A DNA stretch of 64,000 nt from Pogona vitticeps (lineage: Eukaryota; Chordata; Lepidosauria; Squamata; Agamidae). A program made the position numbers and the translations under genes. The stretch covers positions 64,853,447 to 64,917,446 of the forward strand of contig NC_135783.1 of the NCBI RefSeq assembly GCF_051106095.1. Reading direction: 5' to 3'. The notes beneath the pieces were generated by a model. It saw only the letters and a list, made by a program, of their open reading frames with translations. It was not told where the DNA came from and did no database searches. Shown here in pieces: positions 30,290-44,359 of the stretch. How positions within the stretch are numbered: the stretch's first letter is position 1; every line of letters starts with the position of its first letter.

Positions 30290-30960
30290 ATCCGCAGGGC
30301 CCTTTGCCTTCCTGCCTCTCTCACTGAGCGGGCTGCAGGCTTCTCTGAGGAAGCGCTCCTTCGGGTAACTGTGAAGGCCCTCCGGGAGGGAAAGCGGGCG
30401 CCCTTCGCCCCGCCGGGAGCCCCGCTCGTCCGAACTGGATGCGAGCCGCTCCTCGGGGAAGGCGGCTCCGAAATAGGCGCGAACGTGGGCGAGGGGCTTT
30501 TCCTTCGGCGCGGGTGGAGAGCGCGGGTCTGGGGGGGGGGAGAAGAGAGGCTCCGCTGAGGGAGGGGGTGGCGGAGCGGGGGGGGAAGGGAAGGCGTTGG
30601 TTGCCAGGGGCCGGCTTGCTGACCGCCTTCCCAGCCTCTCGGGGCCAGGAGTGGGGGCTGAGTTCTTCCCAGAACCTTTTCCGAGCCCTGACCCGCATGT
30701 AGACTAGAGACGGAAGCTGAACTGGAGGTTACCCTCGAGGCTTGGGGCGGGGCGGGAGGCAGGTGGCGAGGACGCCGGGGGACGGGGCGCCCCCAGGAGA
30801 CCTTCCCTTCTCGGGACGGTGACTGCCGAGGTCGGGGGGCCGGCGTGGGTCCCCCATCTCTCAGGCGGCCTGCCAAGAGGTCGCCGTGTTCGCCGGCGTT
30901 GGGGGGGGGGAAGAGAGAAAGGGAGCCCAAAGATCGGGGCGCGTGAAAAACCAGCAGGTT
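30290..30960 (+). promoter_or_regulatory. CpG island, probable promoter of the unnamed gene
   Basis: Sharp G/C- and CpG-rich block in an A/T-rich setting with a GC-box-like GGGGCGGGGCGGG near 30745. No conserved coding exon is seen in it. The first coding exon of the unnamed gene lies 1.5 kb downstream and has an acceptor, so an upstream non-coding exon is needed; this island is the natural place. Inference. Confidence 0.55.
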
Positions 30961-31616
30961 TCTCTCAGGGTGAGTGGCGGCGCTCTCTGTGGCAGTAGAT
31001 TTTGATCCAGGAAAGCTGCACCCAGAAAGTGATCTAATTGCCTTTTTGCCAAGAGGATCGTAAGGCAATCCCCTATATGGCCAAACATTAATTCCCTTCC
31101 CAGAGCTTCGTGGAAAAGGATTTCCTCTTGCAGGAGGTTCTGAACTGGAAATCCCTCGAAATATCATAGAGGTAAATAGGGACATCCCCCCCCCCTTTGG
31201 ATATTGATATAAAGGGCTTCATGTCTATGAAGGAGCGCCTCTCCCGGTATAAGCCCACTAAGACCCTCCTCTGTGTCCCACCCTTGAGAAGAGATTTGCT
31301 GTGTGGAGACGGGGGAGAAGGGGAGGCTTTGTCTGCCTAGCATCCCAACTGTGGAATGCCTTCCCCTTGGAGGCTCGTTTGGCAGGGTCTTTGGCATCAG
31401 TTCATTGCCAAGTCAAGACATATTTATTAGAGCCTTTGAGGGCTGATGATTGTAGCCTGCCCCAATTTTAGTAGTGTTTTTAATGTCGGAGTGAGTTAAC
31501 TTTGTGTTGTTTGGTTTTAAATTGTTTTAAATATCTTTTTTTTTAAAAAAAATATTTTATACAGCTTTGTAATTCACCCTGAGATCCAGTGATAACAGAG
31601 CAGATTATACATGTTG

Positions 31617-31736
<120 letters not shown>

Positions 31737-31853
31737 TACTCCCCATTCCCAAACCAAGGAGCAGTGCCTGAGTGCTCCTATTCCCAACCCCTCAAATGTA
31801 AAACAGCGCTGAATGTCTCAGACTGCTTTAAAAAAACAAACTCATTTGAGAAT

Positions 31854-32100
31854 GTATTCGTGAAGGCTTTCACGGCCAAGATCTAATGGTTGTTGTGGGT
31901 TTTCCGGGCTCTTTGGCCGTGTTCTGAAGGTTGTTCTTCCTAATGTTTCGCCAGTCTCTGGTGGTCGGCATCTTCAGAGGATAGCACTCTGTGTCCTCTG
32001 AAGATGCTGTCCTCTGAAGATGCTGGCCACAGAGACTGGCGAAACATTAGGAAGAACAACCTTCAGAACACCGTCAAAGAGCCTGAAAAACCCACAACAA
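31854..32100. mobile_element. Miniature PLE palindrome with two hammerhead-like cores
   Basis: 247-bp element made of two inverted PLE terminal repeats plus the one-sided outer segment at the left (TATTCGTGAAGGCTTTCACG). A short duplication of TGTCCTCTGAAGATGCTG sits at the centre. Each arm has CTGAAGA and GAAA in hammerhead order. A 12-bp target duplication TCATTTGAGAAT lies at 31842-31853 and 32101-32112. Confidence 0.85.
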
Positions 32101-32495
32101 TCATTTGAGAATAATAATTTGAATGAGAATCCAATATTTACCGAAAGAAGGATGTAATTGTAGAAAGTGGATTGGCTACTTGATTTAACTGATGAGTAAT
32201 TGTTACCCATTAAACATAGGATAACAGTTTTCAGGTAGTGAAGTTCATGGTGGCTGCACTTCTTTTGTTTAGTCTTGACTAGTTCAGCACTTTGAGTACT
32301 GAGTTGCTCAGGTAACTAGTGTTGCTCAGGTGAATATTATGTTCTGAAACAGAAGCCTGTAGACAATACCTACTGTTGATTTAAGAGTTCAGCACTTCTC
32401 ACCTAATTTGATGGGGTAATATTGTGTTCTCTGCAATATGTAAGTTTGTTTTCCTTTTCTTTCATTACACCTTGCCAGAGGAACAGTAATGTGAG

Positions 32496-32579
32496 ATGGC
32501 TACCTCCTTTCAGCCTTACAGGAAGAGTACATTCCCTCCACTTTTGGATAGTTACCTGCCAGTGAGTTACAGGAATCAG
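32496..32579 (+). CDS. Unnamed gene, first coding exon
   Basis: Exon starts at 32479 after TTGCCAG. ATG at 32496 is the only in-frame start. 28 codons end SYLPVSYRNQ before donor GTAATC. Confidence 0.65.
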
Positions 32580-35500
32580 GTAATCCTTTCTAAAGTCACA
32601 AGGGGTGACTATTTTTCAGCACAATCATTGTGATGATTATATTTGAACTCTGGGGTATGTCTGTGTCGTGATGGGTCCTTCTTATTCTCCTTCTAGTAAC
32701 AGTATAATAGTAAATCTTAGCTTTGGCAGAAGTTTGTGCACATAATCGTCTTAAATGTGAATTTGCATATGCTCAGTTAAAGTTTCAACCCAAATCCAAT
32801 ACCATGGGAGGTACTAAGTCATTGATTCTTAACCTTGGGTTACTCAGGTGTTTTTGGATTGCAACTCCCAGAAGCCTTCACCACCGGCTGTGCTGGCTGA
32901 GGTTTCTGGGAGTTGCAGTTCAAAAACACCTGAGTAACCCAAGGTTACTGTACTAAGTAACCAAGACATTGTCCAGGTGCCTCTGACATGATTCCTTTCT
33001 TTTTATGGCTTGCTGTAGATGTAGGACTTGGAAAGGTTACCCCCTTTTGGTGTCCCAAGGAAGCTTTCCTGGGAGGACCCTATTTGTGGGTGTATACCTC
33101 AGTCATGTGAAACCCAATCTTCACCAAACTTGGGGGGATTGTAGAGGAGAGGCAGAGGAAGCTTCTGTGCAATTTTTGTGTCACTAGACATCTTGAGGGC
33201 CATTTTATAGCTAAACAAATCAATGAATCAAAATTTGCTAAAATTAATTGAGTTGTAGATAGTATTCATGAGCCGTGCTGGTGACAGGCTTTGGGGGTTT
33301 GTCGGGTGAGGCAGCCTCAATAGATCCTTTTCACTCAATCAGCCTATTCCGTTACTGCCACTGTTGTTCCTTCCTTCCTTCCTTCCTTCCTTCCTTCCCA
33401 AGCTAAGAGCAAGTGGGCAAGGAGGAAGTGCCAGATCTCATTGCTCCTCTTGTGTTATTGCTCCCTCTTGGTCTGAAGGAAAGAAGGTGGTTGCAGCAGT
33501 AGGTGCCAGCGGTGGAAAAGAAGAAAAGGTCAATGGAGTCTTTTGTCACCATGATGAAATATGGCCCCTCAGAGGTTGTCCAGCCATGGCAACCATCAGT
33601 GGAGGTCATCTCTATATGGCTATCTATGTGAATAAGATGTGGTGTGGAAACTGATCACAATTGCTCTTCAGCTTTCAAACAATGTGCACCCTTTAAGACA
33701 ATTGAACTTCAGTAGGCCTGGTCAAGGTTTAAGGATTAATTTAGTCACTGGCTACCTGAGTGGGGTTTTTAAATGGATGGTTGTACTTTAAATCACTGGT
33801 TCTTAACCTTTGTTACTCAGATGTTTTTGGACTGCAACTCCCAGAAGCCTTCACCATCAGCTGTGCTGGCTGGGGTTTCTGGGAGTTGCCGTTCAAAAAC
33901 ACCTGAGTAACAAAGGTTAAGGACCACTGCTTTAAATGAATGTTGGTGCTGGTTTTGTTTACTGTTTTTAGTGTGGTATTTGTTTGATCCTTTTTAGCAT
34001 TTGTATTCTTAGCTTTAGATATTGTCTTTTAATGTCATAAGCTGCTTTTTGTTTTTCTTTCTAAGGAGAAAGGTGGAGTAAAAACAAACGAACAAACAAA
34101 CAATTCAGTGGAAGTACCATGAGTGAAATTCAGCATTATGTGAGGGTTCTTGTAATTAAAAAGGCCTTTCCTCACTATCTACTTCAAACCCTGCCCTGCC
34201 CTGGTGTCTCAGAAAAACATATGGAACACATCTGAAGATTGGAGGGAGGGAATCACTCTTCTTTTTATGACAGAAGTCGTTTCATTGACAGGAAAGGCTG
34301 ACTGAATTCAACCCAACAGTAAACACTACTCTCCACTACCTAAAGCAGTGGTCCCCAACTTTGGGCCCCCAGATTTTCTTGGACTACAACTCTCAACTAC
34401 AATCCTGGCCAGCAAAGCTAGTAGTGAAGGTTTCTGGGAGTTTTAGTCTGGAAATCCAAGGTTGGGAACCACTGACCTAATGCATTAAACTACAGGCAAC
34501 TAATTTGACTTCTAATAGTGAGCTGTTGCTTAATATTTTTTTCCCGAAGATGTAGCCACATTAGTCTGTGCTAGCATATCAAGCCAAAAATAAAATAAAG
34601 ATAAAAAATAAAGACGGCAAAACGATTTTTCTTCAAAGACTGATGAAGTGGACATATCCACAGAGGTTTACATCAAAATATATTAGTTAGTCTTGAAGGT
34701 GCCAAACCCATCTTTATTTTCTATTTTTCTTTTGTTTTTGGCCTGATATGCTTAGTATTGTGTCAGCCTTTCTATGAAACCACTATTACTACTGAGCTCC
34801 TATGGCTTGCTGTTATCTCAAGTCCACAGTGCAACTTCAGTATAAAACAAGAACAGATAGCATGTCAGCCATGGTTACATCAGGTGCCAAACCCATTTTG
34901 CAGTTCTTAAAAACACCTCAAAACCATAGTATCCAAATTCAACAGTAAACTGCAACACTGAATTTTGGTGACAAATCATCATAAGCTGTCAAAGATGACA
35001 GAAAATGCTTCCTTTAAATGGTTTACCATTGAAATTTAGTGCCTGACTCAGGGAGTGTCTATTAAAACAAATATGTCTGTAAGTAAAACTAGTGTCATGC
35101 TGAAATTTTCACCCATGATAATTTTGACCAATTTAAATCAAATGCATAGGAAGTGACTTTCCTTGAAAAAGAATCCTGAAGAATAGAAATTCTGTAAAAT
35201 GTCTATTGGTGGGTGACTGTCAGACATTCATTTTCTGTTACAATTACAACTCATTTAATATTTTCCTAAACTTTCTCAACTGCTCTCTCAACCTTTATAT
35301 CATGCCATTCACCTCCTCATTCTCACCCTTTCCCCTTGTCTACTCACAACAACAATTTCTCCACCTTTTTAATAGCCATTTCACTTTTTAATTCCCTCCC
35401 GTAGCCTTCTGAGAGCTATGATGGCTGAGATGGTAGACATCACTGAGATGGTGGACACCAAAGAAATGGTAGACACCACTGCTGTCTGTCACACACCACA

Positions 35501-38500
35501 TCCCAGTTTCCTACACCTTTAAAGCCTAGGGGAGGATGTCATGAGATAATTCCTTCCTCTGGACATTGGTAACTTATATACAGTAGGTTTATGAAAGGCA
35601 GGTGCAACAGGTTTTCCTGTGTTTTACATTTATTCTCAATAAATTTAATTTTTTTAAAAACCAGAAAGCATGAGCAATCAAGGAAGCTGCAGAGGGATGA
35701 TGAGATGTGCAGCAGGAAAAAAAAATCCACCCCCAAATGCTGCATATATCAATGTTACAATAAGCTTAAAAATATAGTGAAAAGAAATTCTGATAATTGG
35801 GTTATAAAATAGAAATCTGTTTCACAGAGAAATAAATAGAAAACTATGGCACACTAGAAGCTTTACCCTTTCCTAGAGCTGCCCAACTACATTGGTTCGC
35901 CTCTTACTGGTTACAGAGTTTGCAGGGAAGGAGATGTGATATAAGCCTCTGTAGCAGGCAGGGGCACTGCAAAGCATATCTTTTGGAGAAAACAAGAAGA
36001 CTGCACAATATGCACTTCAAATGTTGAGACTCCCTTCTGAGAAACTGTTGGAGAATTTCTTGTGGAAGAAATTCATGGAGATATTTTGTATAATGTTCCC
36101 CCCTTTTCCCCCTCCCACCAAATAGGGTGGAGAATTTCAAATCTGTGCACATATATACAATTTCAATGTCTGTTTTCTGCCATCAAATATCAATGCAGGG
36201 ACCATTAGGAAAACCAGAATGGTCTATGCAAAGCCATAAAGTAGGATTGAGGAGAATTTGATTAGGTTCATGAGGTAATTAAAACACATATTCAAAGCAG
36301 ACCAAGCAATAGATGAAAAGCCTCTGTTGAAAGTGAAAAAGAAGGCAGCAATATGTTATCAAACAGTATGTCAGGTATAATATTGCCATAGTAACAAGGT
36401 GATAAATATAGCTATTCATTGTCCAGTGTGGAGGCGAGATGTGTATGGTTCTATTTATTATCATTACAATTAAAAGTTGTTGAAATAGTTCTTGTAAACA
36501 TCATAGAAGTAGCCATGATTTACATATTTGGTCCCTTAAGTTGTTAAGATGTAGTTTTGCACGATTTTTTCCAGGGGTCATTTGTTGTGTTTGTTGAGTG
36601 CTGACTTATTGCCATGATATCTCCACAAAGGAACCGTGGTTTGTTTACCAGAGATAAGCCATAAGCATTATTGTTGGCTTATTTGGATTCAGCTCTATGG
36701 TATATTTTGAATTTGTTTCCCCAAATACTTATCCAGGGGCTTTCCAAGGAATGGGAAAGAAGAAATGTGGAAAACCCAGACTAGTTTGTTTGTTCAGCTG
36801 CAGGACAAATATGAACTCGTGGTTTCAGAATAACTCTTACAGTATATTCAACATCTCAACAGGGCTTGCCCTCATACAATACTTGAATTTTCATAAGAAG
36901 CTGGAAATACTGTGCTCTGAAGAAGTTCAACAAGCTGCGATTCTTCGTTAAGACCTTGAGGAGCCAGCATTCCCAATCTCAGTATCCATTGCATTTTTTC
37001 TTTTCAGGAGAATCTTATTTGTGTGGATTGCACCTATTTCTCCCAAATGTTAACTTTGCAAAGAATGGTGGTTTTCCATATTTGCTATTTTGGTTCCTCG
37101 AGACTTGAATGAGAAATTAGAGTTTGTTCTTCTTTGGAACTTTTATGATTTACAAAATTCCCTTATTCTTTCTGAATCTGGAATCTTTGGATAGTCCTTA
37201 TGACCCTAAAAACGATCTGCATCTAAGTCCTTCTACGTGTTCTGGGCTACATTATCATCCCTGGTGGCAATGCAGGCTGAGAATGATGTGGGTTGTTGTC
37301 AGCCATCTGGAAAGCCCCAGATTTGGACACCTTTTCAGACTTTTTCATGGTCATTGAATAAACCGTGTCTGCTGAGTAGACTCATCTAATACAATAAGAT
37401 GTGATGATCCGACACACGAACCCATTTCAGCAATGGGTGAAAATATTAATTCCTGCAGCAGTTTATCTTTTAGAATCCAGTTCAATGGATAAGAAATGTG
37501 GTTACCACTATTTGGGGGTCATCAAATGGTTCCCTTCCCTTTCTTTGTTCCCCATATAACTGTATGCACTGAACTTTAGATGTTTCATAACTTCAGCACA
37601 TAGTTAGCTACTGTCTGGCAAGACTGAATGTCTTGGCTCTTTTAAAATTTCCAGCTCCCTTCTGTTGCTTTTGTTGCCTCTTCAGTAGTTATTCTGGCCC
37701 TTCTGCTGCTTTTGTAAACTTTAAGGCTTTACAGAAGCAGGCCTTTCTAGAAATGGCCGGGATTATGCATGTTTGCAGCGTGTCCTTGGTAGCAAAGAAT
37801 TACACACAATGTGAGGAGAGTTCTTGCCAGTTTGAGCAATGTGCTCATTAAGCAGCCCATTGGTTCTTATCCAGAGACAAAGATTTGACAAACAGGGAAA
37901 AATAGCTGAGGAAATGTATAGCTTCATCTTTTTATTTACAGATTATTTCTTGTTCTGTGCAATGTCTGGTTTACCCAGCCTTGTCATTGCACTTATGTTT
38001 TGTTACCTGTATTCAAATCATATATGACTAAACCTCAGTGCTTTTAATTCTTTTATATCATTTTACTCTATATCTTATTCAAAAGAAAGAACAACATTCA
38101 AGAGAAAGAACTCTGAACAACATTCTGTAGCTGTGTTAAATTTCAGTAGACACTTTACTTTTCAGATGCTTTTAAAAATGCTTTCCGATTTATATTAGTA
38201 GTCTCAAATTCTGAAATTAGGTTAAACGTTTCTCTTTAATTATTCTACCTGCAAGCCAATAAACTACTTGCATGAATGGTGCTGTTATTCCCAATAAATA
38301 GGGGCTGTACACATTATATTGTACATGCTACCTAAATGGACATTCACTGGTTCTACAGTTGTTTGAGGAGTGGTGAAGTTTATTCTGCTCGTCAAAAGTC
38401 AGGGTGGACTTGCCAATGGCTACCACACAAATCACACCACTGTTTGTAATCCAGTGTAGGTCTTTTGTATTAGGCTAAGAATATCCAGTGTTGTCAACTT

Positions 38501-39623
38501 TAATACATGAGACTGGACACTCAATGTTTTGAATGGTAGTCGTAAGAATAGCTTTATCACTTTATATGCAACTCCAATAGATTTAAACACCAACTAGCCC
38601 AATAAAGACATAGTTTCACTCTCATTTAATATATGTCATCAAGGTTTGCTTTGTATAGTGCCATATACGATCAAATTTTCTAGGGTTATACATGTGGAAT
38701 TATACGTACCAGAGATGGGCAGAATTACTTTTTAAAATTACAACTCCCAGAATACCTCGGCATTGTCAGTATTCATGGTAACTAGAATATTTTGGAAGCC
38801 AGTAATTTTTCCTGCTTCTGAGAGCAATTGTCAAGTTTAAGTAACAACAGAAATAGAAAATAAGCCAATAGCATTTGTCAGCTAGTTACTAAATTAAACT
38901 TGTAACAGATAGTTTTCATTTGACTAATATATGTATTGTAATAATAATTATGTGTTTTCAAGTCAATTCCAATTTATGGTTACGTATTCGAGGGTTTTCT
39001 AGGTATAGTATATTCACAGGTGGCTTGCCATTCCCTTTTTCTGGGCTATTCTGGGACTGTAGAGCATGCCCAAGACCAGGTAAGTTGGCTCTTCTTTAAG
39101 GAAATATAGTGATGGGTTAAACTCATGACTTCTGGCTCTGCAGCCATGTACCCCACTCCCTGAGCTATCCAGTCAGCTACATACATTATACATTCTTTTT
39201 TTTTTTAAGCATGAAATTTTGAATATATGAATTCTTTATTGCTTTATAGCTGGTCAGGCTGTATATAAGAGTGTAGATTAAGCCAATCTTTAAAAATAGT
39301 ATCTAATTTAATATAGGAAGTTTCCTTTTCCCCCTTTCTGGAACTTAATTTCAAATCCTGCATTGTTTAAGGATACTAACTTTACAAATATTTTAAAACA
39401 CAGACTGATGAACAGGAAGATAAATTGCCATCTTTTTCTTTAAGAGCCACATGCCTAGTAGAAATCTGATTTCTCCTGGTGATGCAGTTATATGAAAAAA
39501 AATTGCTATAAGATTGCTATAAACCACCCAGAGTAGACCCTTGGACTAGATGGGCGGGATAGAAATCAAATCAAATCAAATCAAATCAAATCAAATCAAA
39601 TCAAATCAAATCAAATCAAATCA

Positions 39624-39688
<65 letters not shown>

Positions 39689-42600
39689 GATTCACTAATG
39701 AAATCCAGATTGTTGAATAAACTTAGAAACTCTTATTTTATAGGTAGCTGACGTCAGAATAGGGCTCCTGGAGAAAAGCATTTACCCCGTTGACTTTTGT
39801 AGCTGCCCTGTTCCGTGATTAGGAATTAATGCAAATCTGTACAGTTGTCCTTGGAATATATTAAAAGCACAATATCTCCCACATGGCATCAATACCTCAG
39901 GCCAGCAGCACAACTTAAGTTGTAGGTCCACACAGTCCAGATCAGTTTTCTTCTGGCTATTGTCCTATGACAATAAATACTAAACTGTAAAAATGAAATA
40001 AGATGAAATGACTAAAAAATGAAAACTTTGAAGCAACTATTGCTCAATTTTCTGATTTTTGTTTTTACCCAGAATGTCCCAGACCAGCAAAAGGTAGAAA
40101 CAGGCAATAAAAGAAAGACGAGGAACAACAGCCAAGTCTTAAGTGATGAAAGGAAAGAAGAACTCATCAAGAAAGCTCTGCAAGAACAGGTAACGTGGCC
40201 TGCTCTTATAGATAATGTGTTTAGTGGGTTTTGTTTTCTGCCCGCAGAGATGTAGCATACCAAGTGCCCAGTTGATCCCTAAATGCAGTGAAGAGAAATT
40301 AAACAGGATAGTACTGACTGTCAGTGACCAGAATATTGAAAGGTGCGAATTGGTTTACCACTTGTATGTTTTGCTTATATCTTTACAAGGTTGAGGGCGA
40401 TAGACTGAGGGAAGGAGCTGAGCATTTGCTAGAGAGTTTTGGGATTCTCTGAGGCAAGGCTTGTTTGTTGCCTTCTTGTGTTGAACTGATAGGTCTTTGA
40501 AACTTGAATCACAGGATAGTAATGGCTGTTACTGATGTGGAGATGTCTTCCAAAAACCCTCACCCCCCCCCAATTATTTTCTCACAATTAAGCATTCAAG
40601 TATATACTGTACAGTATTTCCAAAGAAATCAAGAGATTTGCACTCAACAGCACCATCTGTTGGAGGATATATATAATAGCTGCATTTCTTATTTTCTTAA
40701 TTCTCTCCCCTAGCTGCACTTTCAGCTTGCAGAATGTACTGTATACACAGTAAACCTACAATGTAAATCATCCTACAACATTGTCAGCTGTGCAATAGAA
40801 TACAGTGCCCACCTATTTCATTCATTATGCTAAGTACAGTTTGTTCCCTATGAAGAGAGAAAGAAAGAAACTGTTCGGGCAAATAGATGGTCCCACAATG
40901 CTTTCGATTTTTGTTATCAGGGTACATTTTTTAAAATAATGCCAGACAACATGGCATATTGGGACAAAAACGGTACTAATGAATTGTTTGTCATTTTTCT
41001 GCAAACCTGCTATTGTTGTTGTTGTTTAGTCATTTAGTCGTGTCCAACTCTTCGTGACCCCATGGACTACCAGAGCACGCCAGGCCCTCCTGTCTTCCAC
41101 TGCCTCCCAGAGCTGGGCCAAATTCATGTTGGTCACTTCGATGACACTGTCCAACCATCTCATCCTCGGTCGTCCCCTTCTCCTCTTGCCTTCACACTTT
41201 CCCAACATCAGGGTCTTTTCCAGGGAGTCTTCTCTTCTCATGAGATGGCCAAAGTATTGGAACCTCAGCTTCAGGATTTGTCCTTTCAGTGAGCACTCAG
41301 GCTTGATTTCCTTTAGAATGGATAGGTTTGTTCTCCTTGCAGTCCAGGGGACTCTCAAGAGCCTCCTCTAGCACCACAATTCAAAAGCATCAATTCTTCA
41401 GCGGTCAGCTTTCTTTATGGTCCAGCTCTCACTTCCGTACATCACTACAGGAAAAACCATAGCTTTGACTGTTTGGACTTTTGTTGGCAAGGTGATGTCT
41501 CTGCTTTTTAAGATGCTGTCAAGGTTTGTCATTGCTTTCCTCCCAAGAAGCAGGCGTCTTTTAATTTCGGGGCTGCTGTCCCCATCTGCAGTGATCATGG
41601 AGCCCAAGAAAGTAAAATCTGTCACTACCTCCATATCTTCCCCTTCTATTTGCCAGGACGTGCTGGGACCAGTGGCCATGATCTTCGTTTTTTTTTGATG
41701 TTGAGCTTCAGACCATTTTTTGCGCTCTCCTCTTTCACCCTCATTACAAGGTTCCTTAATTCCTCCTCACTTTCTGCCATCAGAGTGGTATCATCTGCAT
41801 ATCTGAGGTTGTTGAATTGAATTGTGGTGCTGGAGAAGACTCTTGAGAGTCCCCTGGACTGCAAGGAGAACAAACCTGCTATAATGAAGCAGAAATAACA
41901 TGTTCTGGTTGTCAGTAGGCTGGCTGCACTTGGGAGAGGATGAAACTGAGTCTCTTGGGAGATCACTGAAATTCATTGGGACCAGGAAATACTCCACAAT
42001 ACAAAAAAGGATACATGTTATTTTATTTTACTTTATATAATTTTATTTCACTGCTGTTCCACTTATGAAACCAGGCAAAACCTGTAGCATCGGGAGAGGG
42101 GTTTTCGGTGCACATGTTATTTCCCATTTGCATATCCCTACCTCACCTAAATATTTGGCATAGTTTATGTTTTCATAGTGTTTCTATGAGCCTTACCTTG
42201 CAGTTGTGAAAACGCTGAAAAGTATTTAGCAAAATGCCCTTACAAGCACAGCAGCAGATCTTTGCTGTGGACTTACAAAAGCTGGTCTGACTTCTGAGTA
42301 TGATGGGAATGCAGAGAGCAGGGCCTGCCTGTGTCCCATGTTACTATCAAGTTTCATGCTCTTACATAATGCATGAAGGAGCTAGTGCTTTCTGGGTTTA
42401 GATGGTCAATTCTGCACATTCAAACACTGTTTTAGACATAGGGCATTTTGGTATCCTAGAATCCACTAGACATCTCAGTATGTCAGAAAATATACTACAG
42501 AGTGCATGTTTCTTTATCCTTGCATTGAGAGTCCAGTTTTAATACATACAGATTGCTAGTGTTACATATAGTTTAGATAATTTATTAACACAATGAACAG

Positions 42601-42787
42601 ATGACAGATCAAGAAGAGGGAACAGGAAAACTTTATAAACCACATTTATAGCATGCTGACATTATGCAGAGTTTGAGGACCATGGCACATTTAAGGGGAT
42701 ATAATGCATCAGTAATATATTGTATCTCCTAGAACTTTTTCTCCTTTGGAATATGGATGCTGTACTATAGCCATTATACTGTTATAT

Positions 42788-42854
<67 letters not shown>

Positions 42855-42858
42855 TTTT

Positions 42859-42893
<35 letters not shown>

Positions 42894-44308
42894 TTCTATT
42901 TATATCCCGCCTATCTAGTCGATTAAGACCACTCTAGGCAGCTAGACCACTCTATGGAAATGGTAGGAATGTATCACAAGGAAAATATTTTAGAAGAGGT
43001 AGCCATGTAAGTCTGTGGTAGCATAAAAACAAAATAAAAATAAAAAATAATCAGACAAAATATTGTGGCTCCTTAAAGTCTAACTGCTTTATTGTAATGT
43101 GAGCTTTTGTGGACAAGACCACCTCCTCAGAAGGAAAGTCTTGTGATTGTTGACAGAAATGTTAAAGAACCTACTCAGCTTGCAGTACGTATGTTGTCAT
43201 TTTGCTCAGACTATTTCCTTCAACATGAAAATATACTTGGATATGACATGGTAGGACCTTTGCAAAACCATAAATCTTTGGATTAGAGCTGGGACAGGCA
43301 AGGGGTTGCCCACAGGTCACATGACTTTCCTCCTTTTTTTTTGGCTCCTGATTATTCCCCTACCGTCCTACAGACATTCTGCAGTGCAGGAGTGGCATGT
43401 TTTTTTGCAGTAAAAGAAAGTGTATGGGGAGCATGCAACTGGTCTTGAAGAAGAACTGAAGCCCTGCCCCCACTGGTTTTCTAGTATGATTCAGCAGTAG
43501 CAAATGGATGAAGCCCTGGCTAGCTGACAGAGGGGCCATGTAGCCACCAGAGCTACCCACCAGATCTTGCTCATCCCAGATGAGAGGAAGCAGTAGTCGG
43601 TGAGCAATAGAAGGATTTTAGTACCATATACTACAGCCTACTGTCCTACAATGGACTGTACACTGTATTTGCTCACCAAGATGGATGAAAGTGTAGTACA
43701 AAGGAATGACAGCAGGTGGCAGTGCAGAATCACCCTGTGGGTGATTGGTCCAAGAAAAGATGCTGTTGGAAAAAAAATGACATTTTCCAAGCAACAGCAG
43801 CTTACCATTTGAATAGCGAGAAAATGAAACCTCCATCAGACCAAAATATTCCCTTGAGGGAAGATGTTGCATTTAACATATGAAGAATACACTTTAAAGG
43901 AAGATTGTGTATCAGCTTGTTTGGGAATGTAGAAAACAACCATCTAATTGTTTATTCCAAGAAAAAACAAATCATGATACTGCTTTATGTTAAACATAAG
44001 CTTTTCTGATGAGTATTTCAAAATGTAGAGCTGATGAATACAGTGTCAGATATATTTCTTTCAGCATTATCTTGAAACCTACAAGAACCTCTACAAGTTG
44101 AGAAATATGTTATGTGAACATTACAAGACTTTGTTGAATGAGAAAGTTCAAAAGCAACGGATTCAGATCCAGCTGTCTAATCTTAGATGCCGAAAGCAGT
44201 TTAAACACGAAGCAAAAAAGGTAGGCAGTACAATTTTGTAGAAATAAAAGGAGAAATTACCCTGTAGATCTTTTGACTGATGCCTCCTCTTGTTTTGATT
44301 CATTTTTT

Positions 44309-44359
<51 letters not shown>

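Noticed and set aside
30172-31185. 337-codon minus-strand frame across the CpG island
   Set aside because: Composition effect of a G/C-rich island. It is low complexity and has no family motif.
36700-37500. Possible PLE or DIRS fragment
   Set aside because: General texture only. No motif could be read in any frame.
39562-39686. CRISPR-like regular repeat
   Set aside because: Simple five- and four-base tandem units with no spacers.
42746-42937. Repetitive YLFI-type ORFs here and at 48219-48445, 29674-29970, 31543-31787
   Set aside because: Translations of TTTA/AAAT microsatellites, not genes.
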